A stretch of DNA of 39,121 nt from Microcaldota archaeon (GCA_021817125.1 JAKAWC010000007.1:1-39121); one strand, 5' to 3'. Shown: positions 1-9,734, counted from the first letter of the stretch. The notes: generated by a model from the sequence alone, not told the origin. Made by a program: numbers and translations.

Positions 1-223
1 GATAAGAAGTCAAACGGATGGAAAGTGTGGCAGAGGCGCGACGATAGGATAAGAACATCTGTGCTGTGCAAGGGATTATGGCATAACCTATTACTGATTG
101 GAAAGGACTGACTTATGTCCCAGTCCCCACTAATTCGATACATTTAAATATCTTGTCTTATTAAGCTATTTTGTGATTCAGTCGTGATTGTTTCACGAAT
201 GGAGTGGAGATGAATCACAATTG

Positions 224-793
224 ATGGGAAGAATCATGAAGAAATCACAAAAAGTGCATGACATGGAAAATAAGACCAAACATTTAGAACAAGAACTCCG
301 ACGCATAGAGAAGGAGCTTGTTGAATTACGCTCGACACAAGGAAAGCCAGTAGAGAACGATGTCAAGGAGGGCGACCACCTGTCGGCCGACGCGCTGATG
401 AGATACCTGATGGATCAACGCGACAAGAGCGACAGGCTCCTTGACACGGTAAACAAGCTTACGGCGCAAGTGAAGAACATCTCGACACAGATGGATGGAG
501 AGCTTTCTGAAGAGGAAGAACTCGAGCAGACGACTGTGAGCGGGTTGGAGGTGGCTATCTCTGCACTCGATAAGAAGATTCTGGATTTCGTGCAGTCGAG
601 CCCGCACAGCATGGCATGCGCAGACGATGTGCGTGCCCTACTCGGGTACAAAGGAAGAAATGCCGCCTGCACTAGGCTGATGAAGCTGGCGAAGATGCGT
701 CTACTTGAGCGAATCCAACTGGGGCACAAGGTATATTACAAGTTCGATGCTGGTAAGGCGACCAACACGCTTATCATATCACCCCAACAGTAG
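224..793 (+). CDS. Coiled-coil protein with C-terminal winged-helix DNA-binding domain
   Basis: ORF 188-793; ATG at 224 (or 236) preferred over the TTG at 188. N-terminal heptad-rich region (KTKHLEQELRRIEKELVELR), C-terminal wHTH-like LDKKILDFVQSSPHSMACADDVRALLGYKGRNAACTRLMKLAKMRLLERIQLGHKVYYKF. TATA-like tttaaata upstream at about 145. Confidence 0.7.
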   Translation: MGRIMKKSQKVHDMENKTKHLEQELRRIEKELVELRSTQGKPVENDVKEGDHLSADALMRYLMDQRDKSDRLLDTVNKLTAQVKNISTQMDGELSEEEELEQTTVSGLEVAISALDKKILDFVQSSPHSMACADDVRALLGYKGRNAACTRLMKLAKMRLLERIQLGHKVYYKFDAGKATNTLIISPQQ

Positions 794-800
794 AAACCGT

Positions 801-834
801 GGGCCTGCATTCCCCCGCAGGCCCCAATCTTTTG
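801..834 (+). terminator. Hairpin plus T-run terminator
   Basis: GGGCCTGC (801-808) / GCAGGCCC (817-824), 8-bp perfect stem followed by TCTTTT, 8 nt after the stop at 793. Confidence 0.5.
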
Positions 835-838
835 ACCC

Positions 839-1072
839 CTAGTGTAGCGTCCGCCCGGGATCCCGCATCTCCTCGAGCAAGGATGGAAGCCCGAGATGCC
901 ATTTCAGGATCTCCCTGGTCCATTCTGCAAAGCGGTCCTTATCTGCATCCGGTTTATCGCGTATCTCCTGCATCGACAGGTACTCGACGCTACGGAGCTC
1001 ATCGTTGTTGAGGGTTATCTTGCCGGAGCGTAGTTCGCACCCACCACGGATATGAGTGGGTCTTTCGGAGAA
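839..1072 (-). pseudogene. C-terminal remnant of a Nudix hydrolase-like domain
   Basis: Manual minus-strand translation directly after the aIF2-gamma stop, same frame: FSERPTHIRGGCELRSGKITLNNDELRSVEYLSMQEIRDKPDADKDRFAEWTREILKWHLGLPSLLEEMRDPGRTLH*. Resembles the tail of Nudix proteins (E-x-x-x-V-x-x-x-S-x-x-E-I). No ATG/GTG/TTG at its 5' end and no Nudix box. Confidence 0.55.
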
Positions 1073-2275
1073 TCAGTGAGCAAGCGTGCCGAAGCCGGAG
1101 AGCTTCCATCTCTGGCTGAAGTTACGCAGCACGGATATCTTGGCGCTCCCGTCTATGCATGCAGGGTGCTTAAGGTCTATCGAGAGGCTGCTCTTCTTCG
1201 CAGCCTTCACGAATCCTATCATCGTTCCCGTACCTATTCCGAGAATGAGCGGCTCGTTGGGCTTGAAGCCCTGCTTTGGCAGATCCTCCCTATTCAGGGA
1301 GCTGTAGGTGAGTGTCATCGTGTTTATGGATTCTGGCAGTTTGCCGACGTGCCCGACCACCTGCCCCACGAGCCCATCCGCTTTGGTGAACGACGGGTCC
1401 ATCTCAGTCCCCATGGCAATCAGCCCGCCTGCGATAGCGCTCTGCAGCTTCTCACTACCTGCAGAGAGCGACTCGATCTTGGTGATTATCGGCTCGTAGG
1501 AGTCCTTCTTGTTCTTGTCTTTTGAAGTGTTGATGCCAGGCCGTATCTCCACCTCGTCGCCGATCTTGAACTCGCCGCGCACTATGGATCCCCCGACAAC
1601 CCCTCCAACAAGGTCCTTTATCTTGACGCCTGGTCGGTTAACGTCGAACGATCTTGCGATGTACATGATGGGGTCGGACTTTGTGTCCCTCTTCGGGACG
1701 CCCATCTTCACTATCTCCTCGAGAACTGCATCGACGTTTATCCCCTTATTCGCCATCACTGGGATGATAGGCGCGTCCTCGATGACGCTTCCCTTGAGGA
1801 ATTTCTTAATCTGGTCGTAGCTCTTCCTTGCTTGCTCTCTTCCCACGATGTCGACTTTTGTCTGCGCTACCACTGCCCGCTTTATGCCGAGTGCGTTTAT
1901 CAGCATCAGGTGCTCCCTTGTCTGTGCCATAGGACACTGCTCTGCGGATGATATCACGAAGAGGACAGCGTCTATTATGTTGGAGCCCGCAATCGCGGTT
2001 GCCATAAGCGTCTCGTGGCCTGGCGCATCGAGAAGCGATATCTTCATCACCTGCTCCGGAGGTTTGCCGTTCGCACACTTCTGCTCGGTCGTGTATGCGC
2101 CGGCGCACTTGCCTATCACAGCGTCGGCATAGCCGAGCTTTATCGTCATGGAGCGCTTCACGGACTCGCTATGCTTGTCGGTCCACTCGTGCGTTATCGC
2201 TGCGGTGAGGGTGGTCTTGCCGTGGTCTACGTGCCCGAGCGTGCCTATGTTCTCCTCACTCTGCTTTGAAGTCAT
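1073..2275 (-). CDS. eif2g: Translation initiation factor 2 subunit gamma (aIF2-gamma)
   Basis: GTPase motifs GTLGHVDHGKTTL, DAPGHE, AQTKVD; C-terminus RNFSQRWKLSGFG typical of aIF2-gamma. ATG at 2275 preferred over the TTG at 2284. Confidence 0.96.
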   Translation of the reverse strand: MTSKQSEENIGTLGHVDHGKTTLTAAITHEWTDKHSESVKRSMTIKLGYADAVIGKCAGAYTTEQKCANGKPPEQVMKISLLDAPGHETLMATAIAGSNIIDAVLFVISSAEQCPMAQTREHLMLINALGIKRAVVAQTKVDIVGREQARKSYDQIKKFLKGSVIEDAPIIPVMANKGINVDAVLEEIVKMGVPKRDTKSDPIMYIARSFDVNRPGVKIKDLVGGVVGGSIVRGEFKIGDEVEIRPGINTSKDKNKKDSYEPIITKIESLSAGSEKLQSAIAGGLIAMGTEMDPSFTKADGLVGQVVGHVGKLPESINTMTLTYSSLNREDLPKQGFKPNEPLILGIGTGTMIGFVKAAKKSSLSIDLKHPACIDGSAKISVLRNFSQRWKLSGFGTLAH

Positions 2276-2288
2276 AATAATCAATCAA

Positions 2289-2681
2289 CTACTTCTCTTC
2301 TGCCTTTACTTTGGCTTTGAAGATCTCTTCGGCGGGCTTCGACCCATATTCGACTATTATCGTGTTTATCTGCTCGGTCTCGACGCTTATAGCATTGCCC
2401 CGTACGAGTTTCCTTCTCCTGAATCCCCCCTTCGCGCCACGTATGCCGACACCAGATCCCAGAAGCGGCTTTGCCTTCCGCGTGCCGTCTATCTCACGCC
2501 GCGAAGGAGAACCCATCTTGTCGGAGAGTCCGGTTATCTGAAGCTTGAAGCCATCGAGACCGGCGGGGAAACCGTCTATAATCTCTCCCATCTTCTTTCC
2601 GAGAAGCATCGCTTCCTTGTCTTTCGCTACTTCTGCCTGGGAGGTCTTCCCAGTCTTCTTGTCAGAGTAAACTATTTTCAT
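2289..2681 (-). CDS. rps6e: 30S ribosomal protein S6e
   Basis: MKIVYSDKKTGKTSQAEV...GFPAGLDGFKLQITGLSDKMGSPSRREIDGTRK..GVGIRGAKGGFRRRKLVRGNAIS; adjacent to aIF2-gamma as in many archaea. Confidence 0.96.
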   Translation of the reverse strand: MKIVYSDKKTGKTSQAEVAKDKEAMLLGKKMGEIIDGFPAGLDGFKLQITGLSDKMGSPSRREIDGTRKAKPLLGSGVGIRGAKGGFRRRKLVRGNAISVETEQINTIIVEYGSKPAEEIFKAKVKAEEK

Positions 2682-2712
2682 AAAATCACTCAGCGTAATT
2701 GTGTATTGCCCG

Positions 2713-4872
2713 CTACCGGTACATGTTCTGCGGCTCTTCCTTGAACCTCTTGATGCGTTCTGCGAGCTCCTTCGGTATCGAAGGCCTTATCTCCTCGCGT
2801 GCTTTCGAGAAATCGTCCTTCTTGACTATGTCGCGATGGTTCCTTATCGCGTTCATGCCCGCCTCCCTGCACAGGTTCTCTATCTCCGCGCCAGTGTAGT
2901 TCTCGGTCATCTCCGCCAGCTCTTCCAGCCTGACGTCCTTGTCAAGAGGCATCTTCTTTGTGTGCACCTTGAATATCTCAAATCTCTCCTCGACGCCCGG
3001 CATGGGTATGCTGACTATCTTGTCAAACCTTCCCGGCCTTAGCAGAGCAGGGTCTATATCCTCTGGCCTGTTCGTCGCTGCGAGAACGACGACATTCTTC
3101 AGCTCCTGTAGCCCGTCCATCTCCGTGAGCAGCGTATCGACGACCCTCTCCGTGACCCGTGAGCCTCCGAAGTCCTCTGATGTCCTTGACCTTGCGACAG
3201 AGTCGATCTCGTCTATGAATATGATGCAGGGCGCGGCGAGCCTGGCCTTTCTGAATATCTCCCGGAGCATTTTCTCACTCTCCCCGACCCACTTGCTGAG
3301 TATCTCGGGACCCTTTATCGAGATGAAGTTCGATTCGCGCTCTGTCGCCACGGCCCTGGCGAGTAGCGTCTTCCCAGTTCCGGGAGGTCCCACCAGGAGC
3401 ACTCCTTTTATCGGACGTATGCCGATCTTCTCGAACGCCTCCTGGTTCTTTATCGGGAACTCGACGGCCTCACGCAGGTCGTCCTTCACTTTGCCAAGGC
3501 CGCCTATGTCTACCCAGCGGACGTTTGGCCTCTCTACGAACACTTCCCTGAGCGCGCTAGGCTGCACGTTGTGCATGCCTTCCATGAAGTTCTCCCTTGT
3601 AACGGTCAGGTTTGACACTATCTCCGTCGGTATGACCTGCTTGTCCATTATCTTCGGGAGTATCGCCCGCAGGGTGGACATCGCAGCCTCACGTGCGAGC
3701 GCGTAGAGGTCTGCACCGGTGTATCCGTGCGTAATGTTCGCAAGCTCGTCTATGCTGACGTTCTTCGCCAGTGGCATGTTCCTCGTGTGAATCTGGAGTA
3801 TCTCCTTCCTCGCGTTCCGGTTTGGCACGCCTATCTCTATCTCTCTGTCGAATCTTCCGGGTCGTCTCAGTGCCTGGTCGATGGCGTCAGGTCGGTTCGT
3901 CGCACCGAGAACTATGACCTGACCCCTGGGCGGCATGCCGTCCATCAAAGTGAGCAGCTGCGACACCATCCTCCTCTCGACCTCGTTAGTCGCCTCCTCC
4001 CTCTTTGGGGCTATCGCATCTATCTCATCCATGAATATTATCGTGGGCGCCTTTGTGTTTGCCTCCTTGAATATCTCTCTCAGCTTTTCCTCGCTCTCCC
4101 CGACGAACTTCGAGACCAGCTCTGGCCCAGATATGGAGATGAAATTGGCATCGCTCTCGTTGGCGACAGCCTTCGCGAGCAGCGTCTTCCCAGTTCCGGG
4201 AGGGCCATAGAGAAGCACCCCCTTTGGGGGCTCAACGCCCAGACGCTCGAACAGCTCGGGGTACCTGATTGGGAGCTCTACCATCTCCCTGATCTTCTGG
4301 ATCTCCGTTTTGAGCCCACCTATGTCCTCGTAGTGGACCTCTGCTACTCTGACCACCGATTCCGATACCGGCTCCTCTTTGACTACGAGGTTTGTGTCCT
4401 TGGTGACACGGACTATGCCGTGAGGCACAGCCTGCACGACAAGGAAATTGAATACCAATCCAAACATGGGGATCGGCACCGAGTCGCCCTTGGCGAGCGG
4501 TCTACCCTCGAGCCTCCTCTTCGCGTATTCTGCAAAGTCCGGCGAGAGTGGAGGCTTCTGCCCAGGAGGAGGCGCGATGACAACCCTCTCAGAGTCCTTT
4601 ACTTCTGCTTTGGTGGCGTAGACCTTGTCCCCGATGCCCACCCCCACATTCTGCCTTAGATAACCGTCAATCCGTATGAATCCGAGTCCTTCATCGCTCG
4701 GGTGCGCGGTCTGCACTATCGCCGCGGTGGACTTTATCTTCCCTTTTATCTCGATTATGTCCCCCGACTGCACGTCGAGCTGCTTCCTCGCCTTCGAGTC
4801 GATCCTCGCGTAGCTCTTGCCCGAGTCAGTGACTAGGGTGTCTGCGACTGTAAGCTCCTGCCCTTGCGCCAT
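2713..4872 (-). CDS. cdc48: CDC48/VCP-family AAA ATPase
   Basis: 719 aa with N-terminal double-psi barrel-like region, two AAA modules ([40 protein letters not shown]), Walker [15 protein letters not shown] and [14 protein letters not shown]. Confidence 0.97.
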   Translation of the reverse strand: MAQGQELTVADTLVTDSGKSYARIDSKARKQLDVQSGDIIEIKGKIKSTAAIVQTAHPSDEGLGFIRIDGYLRQNVGVGIGDKVYATKAEVKDSERVVIAPPPGQKPPLSPDFAEYAKRRLEGRPLAKGDSVPIPMFGLVFNFLVVQAVPHGIVRVTKDTNLVVKEEPVSESVVRVAEVHYEDIGGLKTEIQKIREMVELPIRYPELFERLGVEPPKGVLLYGPPGTGKTLLAKAVANESDANFISISGPELVSKFVGESEEKLREIFKEANTKAPTIIFMDEIDAIAPKREEATNEVERRMVSQLLTLMDGMPPRGQVIVLGATNRPDAIDQALRRPGRFDREIEIGVPNRNARKEILQIHTRNMPLAKNVSIDELANITHGYTGADLYALAREAAMSTLRAILPKIMDKQVIPTEIVSNLTVTRENFMEGMHNVQPSALREVFVERPNVRWVDIGGLGKVKDDLREAVEFPIKNQEAFEKIGIRPIKGVLLVGPPGTGKTLLARAVATERESNFISIKGPEILSKWVGESEKMLREIFRKARLAAPCIIFIDEIDSVARSRTSEDFGGSRVTERVVDTLLTEMDGLQELKNVVVLAATNRPEDIDPALLRPGRFDKIVSIPMPGVEERFEIFKVHTKKMPLDKDVRLEELAEMTENYTGAEIENLCREAGMNAIRNHRDIVKKDDFSKAREEIRPSIPKELAERIKRFKEEPQNMYR

Positions 4873-5108
4873 TTGAACCCCTGAACGGTATAATAAGGTT
4901 GTTGATGCTTTTAGCCCTTTCGTCGAAGGAGAGTATGCCTTCTGAGCATCATCCCTAATCTAGAATATGCCAGTTGGAGCATATAAATATTTCGATATTG
5001 TTCGGTCAACAGGGTCAGATGCTTATGCGCCTTCAAAGAGAGTATTTATACCTTGCTTGCGATGGAAGACGTGGTTACATGCGTAGTCGCGCCGCTAGGG
5101 TTGGAGGG

Positions 5109-5177
5109 AAGCTTCAGAACGCAATGGAGAAACCCTTTGAGAAAGGGTTTCATCCTAAACTCCAGTCGGCAATGGAA
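5109..5177. repeat. Imperfect 21-bp direct duplication (48-bp period) flanking a 10-bp-stem palindrome
   Basis: aagcttcagaacgcaatggag (5109-5129) and aaactccagtcggcaatggaa (5157-5177), 15/21 identical, flank GAAACCCTTT-GAG-AAAGGGTTTC (5129-5151). Confidence 0.7.
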
Positions 5178-6062
5178 TACCTGATGACCTACGGCTGGGC
5201 GATACTCATCATCGCTGTCGTCCTCAGTGCGCTCTTCCAGCTTGGGGTATTCAATGCGAGCAACTTTGCGCCTAAGGCCCAACCTGGCGCCTGTCAGGTG
5301 ATAAGGCCATATGGGCCGGGAACCACTGCAGATATATCTGTGCAGGGGCTCTGCAATGGGCAACTGCCAAAGTATGTGGCGCTGTTCAATGGCAACTATC
5401 CGACCGAAGATGCATATGTGGACCTGCCATACGCCGCTATGGGCGGACTAACAACATTTACTATAGTGATGTGGTTTGATTTGAAGAGCACAAATGACTG
5501 CGCTGTGGGCGGCACGTCAGCACTATATTCGTCAGATACGAATGGCGAGAAACTCTTCTTTACCTCCAGCCAATGCGGTCCGACTTACGCATATCTCTAC
5601 GCGCAGATATACAACGGGATAGGTGACGCAGGTGCAGGCGGCGTATCTGTCAGTATCAATCAGTGGTATTTCGTAGCAGAGACTGTGCAGTACAATTCCA
5701 TAGCTGGCAACACCCAGCTCGGAATGTGGTTAAACAATAACCAATACTGCTGCACGACTTTCACGGGGTCTGTTGTGACCACGACCAGTGGTTCTTCCAT
5801 AGGGTCAATGTGGAAATTCGATGACTTTATGAACGGGTCGATTGCGGATGTTCAGTTATACAATGCGTCGCTAGCCTCTGCTGAGGTAAACGCCTTGTAT
5901 GACGAGGGCATAGGTGGCGCGCCAGTGAAGCCGCAGAACCTCGTGGGCTGGTGGCCGCTCAACGAGAACGCCAACGATTACAGCGGAAACAATTACAATG
6001 GAGGCACAGTGAATGCCATGTACACTGGCGGGTGGACAAATCAGTACACCGGACCTGTCTGA
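5124..6062 (+). CDS. Pilin-like protein with class III signal peptide and LamG/ConA-like domain
   Basis: KLQSAMEYLMTYGWAILIIAVVLSAL class III signal motif plus TM; C-terminal LamG signature GSIADVQLYNASLASAEVNALYDEGIGG...LVGWWPLNENANDYSGNNYNGG. ORF extends to 4974; start at 5124 or 5076 most likely. TATA-like tatttata at about 5042. Confidence 0.8.
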   Translation: MEKPFEKGFHPKLQSAMEYLMTYGWAILIIAVVLSALFQLGVFNASNFAPKAQPGACQVIRPYGPGTTADISVQGLCNGQLPKYVALFNGNYPTEDAYVDLPYAAMGGLTTFTIVMWFDLKSTNDCAVGGTSALYSSDTNGEKLFFTSSQCGPTYAYLYAQIYNGIGDAGAGGVSVSINQWYFVAETVQYNSIAGNTQLGMWLNNNQYCCTTFTGSVVTTTSGSSIGSMWKFDDFMNGSIADVQLYNASLASAEVNALYDEGIGGAPVKPQNLVGWWPLNENANDYSGNNYNGGTVNAMYTGGWTNQYTGPV

Positions 6063-6067
6063 AAGAC

Positions 6068-6811
6068 TCAGATGGCGAAGCCGCGGTACATGAAGGAGAT
6101 GAAGAGCGCTATCGCCAGCATGAAGACAAGGCTGAAGAATATCGTGCCCAGCGGCAGTATCTGCGCGAGCATTATGAATATCACAGCAATCGTCACGACG
6201 TATACGGGTGTGCTCCAGTGCAGCACCTTGCTGCCGTCGAGCGGCTGGATAGGCAGCATGTTGAAGAATGCAAGCAGTATGCTGATGAAAAGCGTCAGGT
6301 CGATGACGTTGAGCAGATATGGCCCTGCCGGGTGCGCAGCTATGCTTAGGACGTTTAGTATCTGCGATGTGAAGTTGGCAGGGAATAGCACACTGCCCAG
6401 GATATAGAACGCTATGAAGATCGCGAAATTGGTCATGGGACCGGCAAGCGAGACGATGCCGCTCTCCTTTGTGGTGAACTGGTCAGTGAATATCACTGTC
6501 GCACCGGGTATGCCTATCAGGAATCCGAAGAAGCCTGTTATCAGGGTTATGAGCACGCCGGTCGAGGACTTCCTGAATCCCGCGATTGCGCCGAACCTCT
6601 GCGCGGTGAACTTGTGCATCATCTCGTGCAGTATGAATGCGAGGGAGACCGCGAAGAAGGTCATCGGGAATAAGTACAGGAACGTTGGAAGTACTGCGAA
6701 CGCCGCTGCGGCGCCTCCCATGAGCGCGAAATCGAACGCCAGAGATAGCACTAGGTCTGCCACTATTATATCGTTTAGTTCCCGCTTGACTCCCGGGGCA
6801 TTTAGGTCCAT
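6068..6811 (-). CDS. Site-2 protease family (M50-like) membrane zinc metalloprotease
   Basis: HEMMHKFTAQRFG (HExxH) and NMLPIQPLDGSKVLHW (N-P-DG motif), multiple TM segments. Confidence 0.88.
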   Translation of the reverse strand: MDLNAPGVKRELNDIIVADLVLSLAFDFALMGGAAAAFAVLPTFLYLFPMTFFAVSLAFILHEMMHKFTAQRFGAIAGFRKSSTGVLITLITGFFGFLIGIPGATVIFTDQFTTKESGIVSLAGPMTNFAIFIAFYILGSVLFPANFTSQILNVLSIAAHPAGPYLLNVIDLTLFISILLAFFNMLPIQPLDGSKVLHWSTPVYVVTIAVIFIMLAQILPLGTIFFSLVFMLAIALFISFMYRGFAI

Positions 6812-6888
6812 GATGACAGCTTCTGCTAGTTGATTAAAGTAGACAAAAAAGGTTAATAAAGTGGTGCGTCCATAAGTCTAAAGCGTAT

Positions 6889-6961
6889 AGCTCCATCGTC
6901 TAGTGGTCAAGGATAGCGGGCTCTGAACCCGTTGACTCCAGTTCGAATCTGGATGGAGCTA
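6889..6961 (+). tRNA. tRNA-Gln (CTG anticodon)
   Basis: Acceptor AGCTCCA/TGGAGCT, anticodon arm CGGG-CTCTGAA-CCCG, T-arm GTTCGAATC. Confidence 0.92.
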
Positions 6962-6982
6962 TATTGACTCTAATGTGATTGC

Positions 6983-7426
6983 ATGACTGATTTTAGGAAA
7001 GGAAAGGATGTCGAGTTCGTGGTCACAGGAATCGTGGTGAAAGATAAGAGGATCCTGCTCGTGCATCACAAGAAGCTAGCTCTGTGGCTGCCGCCTGGGG
7101 GTCACATAGAAAAGAACGAGCTTCCGAGCGAAGCAGTGGTCAGGGAGCTAAAGGAAGAGACCGGGCTCGATGTGGAGGTGGTAAACGCGCCCCTTGAGAA
7201 GGTCTCCGATTCGATTCCAATCCCGGTGCCGGACTGGATGCAGCTGGAGAACATACAGAACACGCACTGCCACCTTGATCTGGTTTACAGGTGCAGGGCG
7301 GTCGGAGGTGAGCTCCAGAAGAATCATGAATCGAACGCTGTGAGGTTCATGGATCTCGAAGAGATAACCGCACTGAAGGATACGACGAACGACATGAAGC
7401 TCCTGGCAAAGATGCTCCTCGGCTGA
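6983..7426 (+). CDS. Nudix hydrolase
   Basis: Nudix box GGHIEKNELPSEAVVRELKEETGLDVE. Confidence 0.92.
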   Translation: MTDFRKGKDVEFVVTGIVVKDKRILLVHHKKLALWLPPGGHIEKNELPSEAVVRELKEETGLDVEVVNAPLEKVSDSIPIPVPDWMQLENIQNTHCHLDLVYRCRAVGGELQKNHESNAVRFMDLEEITALKDTTNDMKLLAKMLLG

Positions 7427-7478
7427 AGCGTAGGCAACCTCTTAAAAAGCTTGGATAGTATACGCTATCAGTGACCAC

Positions 7479-7685
7479 ATGAAAGTAAGCCTCGCCGTAT
7501 TTGGCGACTCGAACTTCCCGCTTGACGAGTCTGATTTTATATCCAGGGCGGTGTTCGGAGATGCACGCGCGTACCGGTACGCTTTCCTGGTGCTTGCCGC
7601 GTTCTCGCTCTTCTACTCTGCCGGCCTGCTGCTGGGCCTCGGCCGTGCGGCGAAGGGGATAGAGAAGAGGCTTCCGGGAAGCTAA
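7479..7685 (+). CDS. Small single-TM protein upstream of the TrkA-N cluster
   Basis: 68 aa with one hydrophobic segment (YAFLVLAAFSLFYSAGLLLGLG); TATA-like cttaaaaag upstream. Confidence 0.5.
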   Translation: MKVSLAVFGDSNFPLDESDFISRAVFGDARAYRYAFLVLAAFSLFYSAGLLLGLGRAAKGIEKRLPGS

Positions 7686-7701
7686 GCAACCCTATTAAAA
7701 G

Positions 7702-8163
7702 ATGACGTTCGTAATAAGAAGCGACGATGACATGGTTGCGATAGAGAACCTGAAAGACCACGTTATAATCTGCGGCTACGGTCTGGTTGGGGAGATGGTC
7801 GCGGACATATTGTCGCAGCACGACATTCCGTTCGTGGTCATCGAGATGGACCATGCAAAAGTCGAGATACTCACCGAGAAGGGGATAAACGTAGTCAAGG
7901 GTGACTGCACCTCCGCCAAGACGCTAAGGAAGGCGAACATAACTAAGGCGCGGGCGCTGGCGGTGGTCCTTGACGATGATGCGAAGAACCTCTTTGCCGT
8001 GATAACAGCCAAGAGCCTCAACAGCAAGATAAATATCGCGACAAGGGCCAATGAGATGCTGATAAAGGACAAGCTCAGAGAAGCTGGCGCAGGTTTCATA
8101 GCCACGCCGAACCAATCTGTAGGAGACGAGCTTTTCGACGAGCTGCTGAAGGGTTACGGGTGA
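7702..8163 (+). CDS. Soluble TrkA-N (RCK) domain protein
   Basis: Rossmann motif HVIICGYGLVGEMVADIL with acidic strand-2 end VVIEMD; GDCTSAKTLRKANITKARALAVVLDDDAKNLFAV. Confidence 0.9.
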   Translation: MTFVIRSDDDMVAIENLKDHVIICGYGLVGEMVADILSQHDIPFVVIEMDHAKVEILTEKGINVVKGDCTSAKTLRKANITKARALAVVLDDDAKNLFAVITAKSLNSKINIATRANEMLIKDKLREAGAGFIATPNQSVGDELFDELLKGYG

Positions 8164-8167
8164 GCTA

Positions 8168-8938
8168 ATGCCTGCGCATACCGCCGAGGCGACAAGAAAC
8201 GTACTCATCTCCACTGCGCTCATCGCAGGGGTGGTCGTGGTCATATCTCTGGTGTTGCTGGCGTACCTGACCGGAGACGATTACCTTAGCGCTTACTACG
8301 CTCTTGAGATATTCTTCCTTGCATCAAACAGCTTCGCAGCCGCAACGCTGTCGCAGCTTGCGATATCGAAGGGGGCGACCACGTTTGCAGAGATAATGGC
8401 AATCCAGATAGTAGATAACTTATCAAGGCTGCTCATAATCAGCTTCATTGTCGCGGCCGTGGTGGACATGGTTGCCTACGCCAACGTAGAGAACTTAATA
8501 AGCAGGTTCAAGATACGCGGGATGAGGGGTCATATAATAATATGCAGCAGCAGCGACATATCGACATACATAATAGAAAGGCTTGCTGGTCTCGGAAAGC
8601 CGTTCTTGGTGATAGAAGGAGACAGGGAGAGGGCATTAGAGCTAAGCCGCGAGCAGCGTCTTGTGCTGACAGGCAGCTTTACGGACGAGAAGATACTCTC
8701 GGACGCGGGAATAGACCGCGCCTACGCGATTGTGTTCACTTCGAAGTCGGATATAGACAACCTGCTGGGCACGATAACAGCGAGGCACATGAGCAAGGGT
8801 GTCAAGATAGTCGCGAGGGCGACCACCGACGAAGTGAGGCGGAAACTGCTAAGGGCCGGCGCAGACATGTCTGTGCTTCCGGAGTATCTGGCTGGCCTCG
8901 AGATTGGCGACAGAGTGGTGGAGGTAATGACGCGGTGA
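8168..8938 (+). CDS. Membrane protein with two or more TM segments and TrkA-N-like domain
   Basis: N-terminal TM region (STALIAGVVVVISLVLLAYLTG; LLIISFIVAAVVDMVAY), then GHIIICSSSDISTYIIERLAGLGKPFLVIEGD...TGSFTDEKILSDAGIDRAYAIVF. Confidence 0.82.
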   Translation: MPAHTAEATRNVLISTALIAGVVVVISLVLLAYLTGDDYLSAYYALEIFFLASNSFAAATLSQLAISKGATTFAEIMAIQIVDNLSRLLIISFIVAAVVDMVAYANVENLISRFKIRGMRGHIIICSSSDISTYIIERLAGLGKPFLVIEGDRERALELSREQRLVLTGSFTDEKILSDAGIDRAYAIVFTSKSDIDNLLGTITARHMSKGVKIVARATTDEVRRKLLRAGADMSVLPEYLAGLEIGDRVVEVMTR

Positions 8939-8942
8939 ACCC

Positions 8943-9683
8943 ATGAGGCTGCTTGCAATCCAGAAGGTGCTGATAGTTTCAATCCTGTTGGTGATGGTAC
9001 TGTCGACCATAGGGGTTATCTTGAGCGGTCAGCCACCGTATATCGCGTTCTTCTACAGCCTGATGAACATACTAGGTTCAGACTTCATAATAAGCAACGC
9101 TCTCATCGATGCGCCGAGCAGGATAATGCTCACGGTACAGGTTCTTGATGTCATGGGCAACCTGATGCTGACCATACTGCTCACCACTATATTCTACCAG
9201 ATGCTCAGCACGCTCGACCTTAGGTACATCCTCGCACGCAACATGATAAAGAGGCTCAACCACCACGTCGTGCTGGCACCGGGCAACGAGATGAGCATCG
9301 CGCTGGCGAGACGGCTCAGAGACAATAACGTGAAGTCCGTGATCGTGGAGAAAGACTTCTATCGCGTCTCGGAGCTGGTCAGCAGGGGGCTGCTAGCATA
9401 CCATGGCAACCCGACCGACCCTCAGGCGCTCATCAACGCCGGGATAAAGAACGCGTCCACGCTGGTCATACTTGACAAGGAGGATGCTTATAACATGTAC
9501 ATAGCGATGACGGCGAAGAAGCTCAACGGGCGGCTCAGGATCGCCTCTAGGCTGAGGAACCTGGAAGACCTCTCAAAGCTCAGCAAGGTCGGCATACGCA
9601 GGGTGGTCATGCCAGAGATAGCTGTAGGCAAGGAGATAGGCAACTTCCTGGTGGGCTCGGTCCCAGTAAAGGTCAAGTCCTAA
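8943..9683 (+). CDS. Two-TM channel-like protein with TrkA-N-like domain
   Basis: TM - pore-like AFFYSLMNILGSDFIISNALIDAPSRIMLTVQVL - TM, then HHVVLAPGNEMSIALARRLRDNNVKSVIVEKD...GNPTDPQALINAGIKNASTLVIL. Confidence 0.82.
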   Translation: MRLLAIQKVLIVSILLVMVLSTIGVILSGQPPYIAFFYSLMNILGSDFIISNALIDAPSRIMLTVQVLDVMGNLMLTILLTTIFYQMLSTLDLRYILARNMIKRLNHHVVLAPGNEMSIALARRLRDNNVKSVIVEKDFYRVSELVSRGLLAYHGNPTDPQALINAGIKNASTLVILDKEDAYNMYIAMTAKKLNGRLRIASRLRNLEDLSKLSKVGIRRVVMPEIAVGKEIGNFLVGSVPVKVKS

Positions 9684-9734
9684 CGCTACTTAGAAAGGCT
9701 TTAAATACTTTAAAATAGTTAATGATGGGATAGA

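Noticed and set aside
1-111. Open plus-strand frame from the window edge (DKKSNGWKVWQRRDDRIRTSVLCKGLWHNLLLIGKD*)
   Set aside because: Too short and without recognisable family; may be the end of an upstream gene but cannot be supported.
799-1525. Plus-strand ORFs 799-1011 and 1052-1525
   Set aside because: Antisense to aIF2-gamma and the Nudix remnant; composition is not protein-like.
2701-4659. Long plus-strand ORFs antisense to CDC48 (up to 310 aa)
   Set aside because: Mirror ORFs caused by codon bias opposite a clearly real 719-aa AAA ATPase gene.
5109-5177. CRISPR or tandem repeat array
   Set aside because: Only two imperfect copies with a palindrome between; no array or cas genes in the window.
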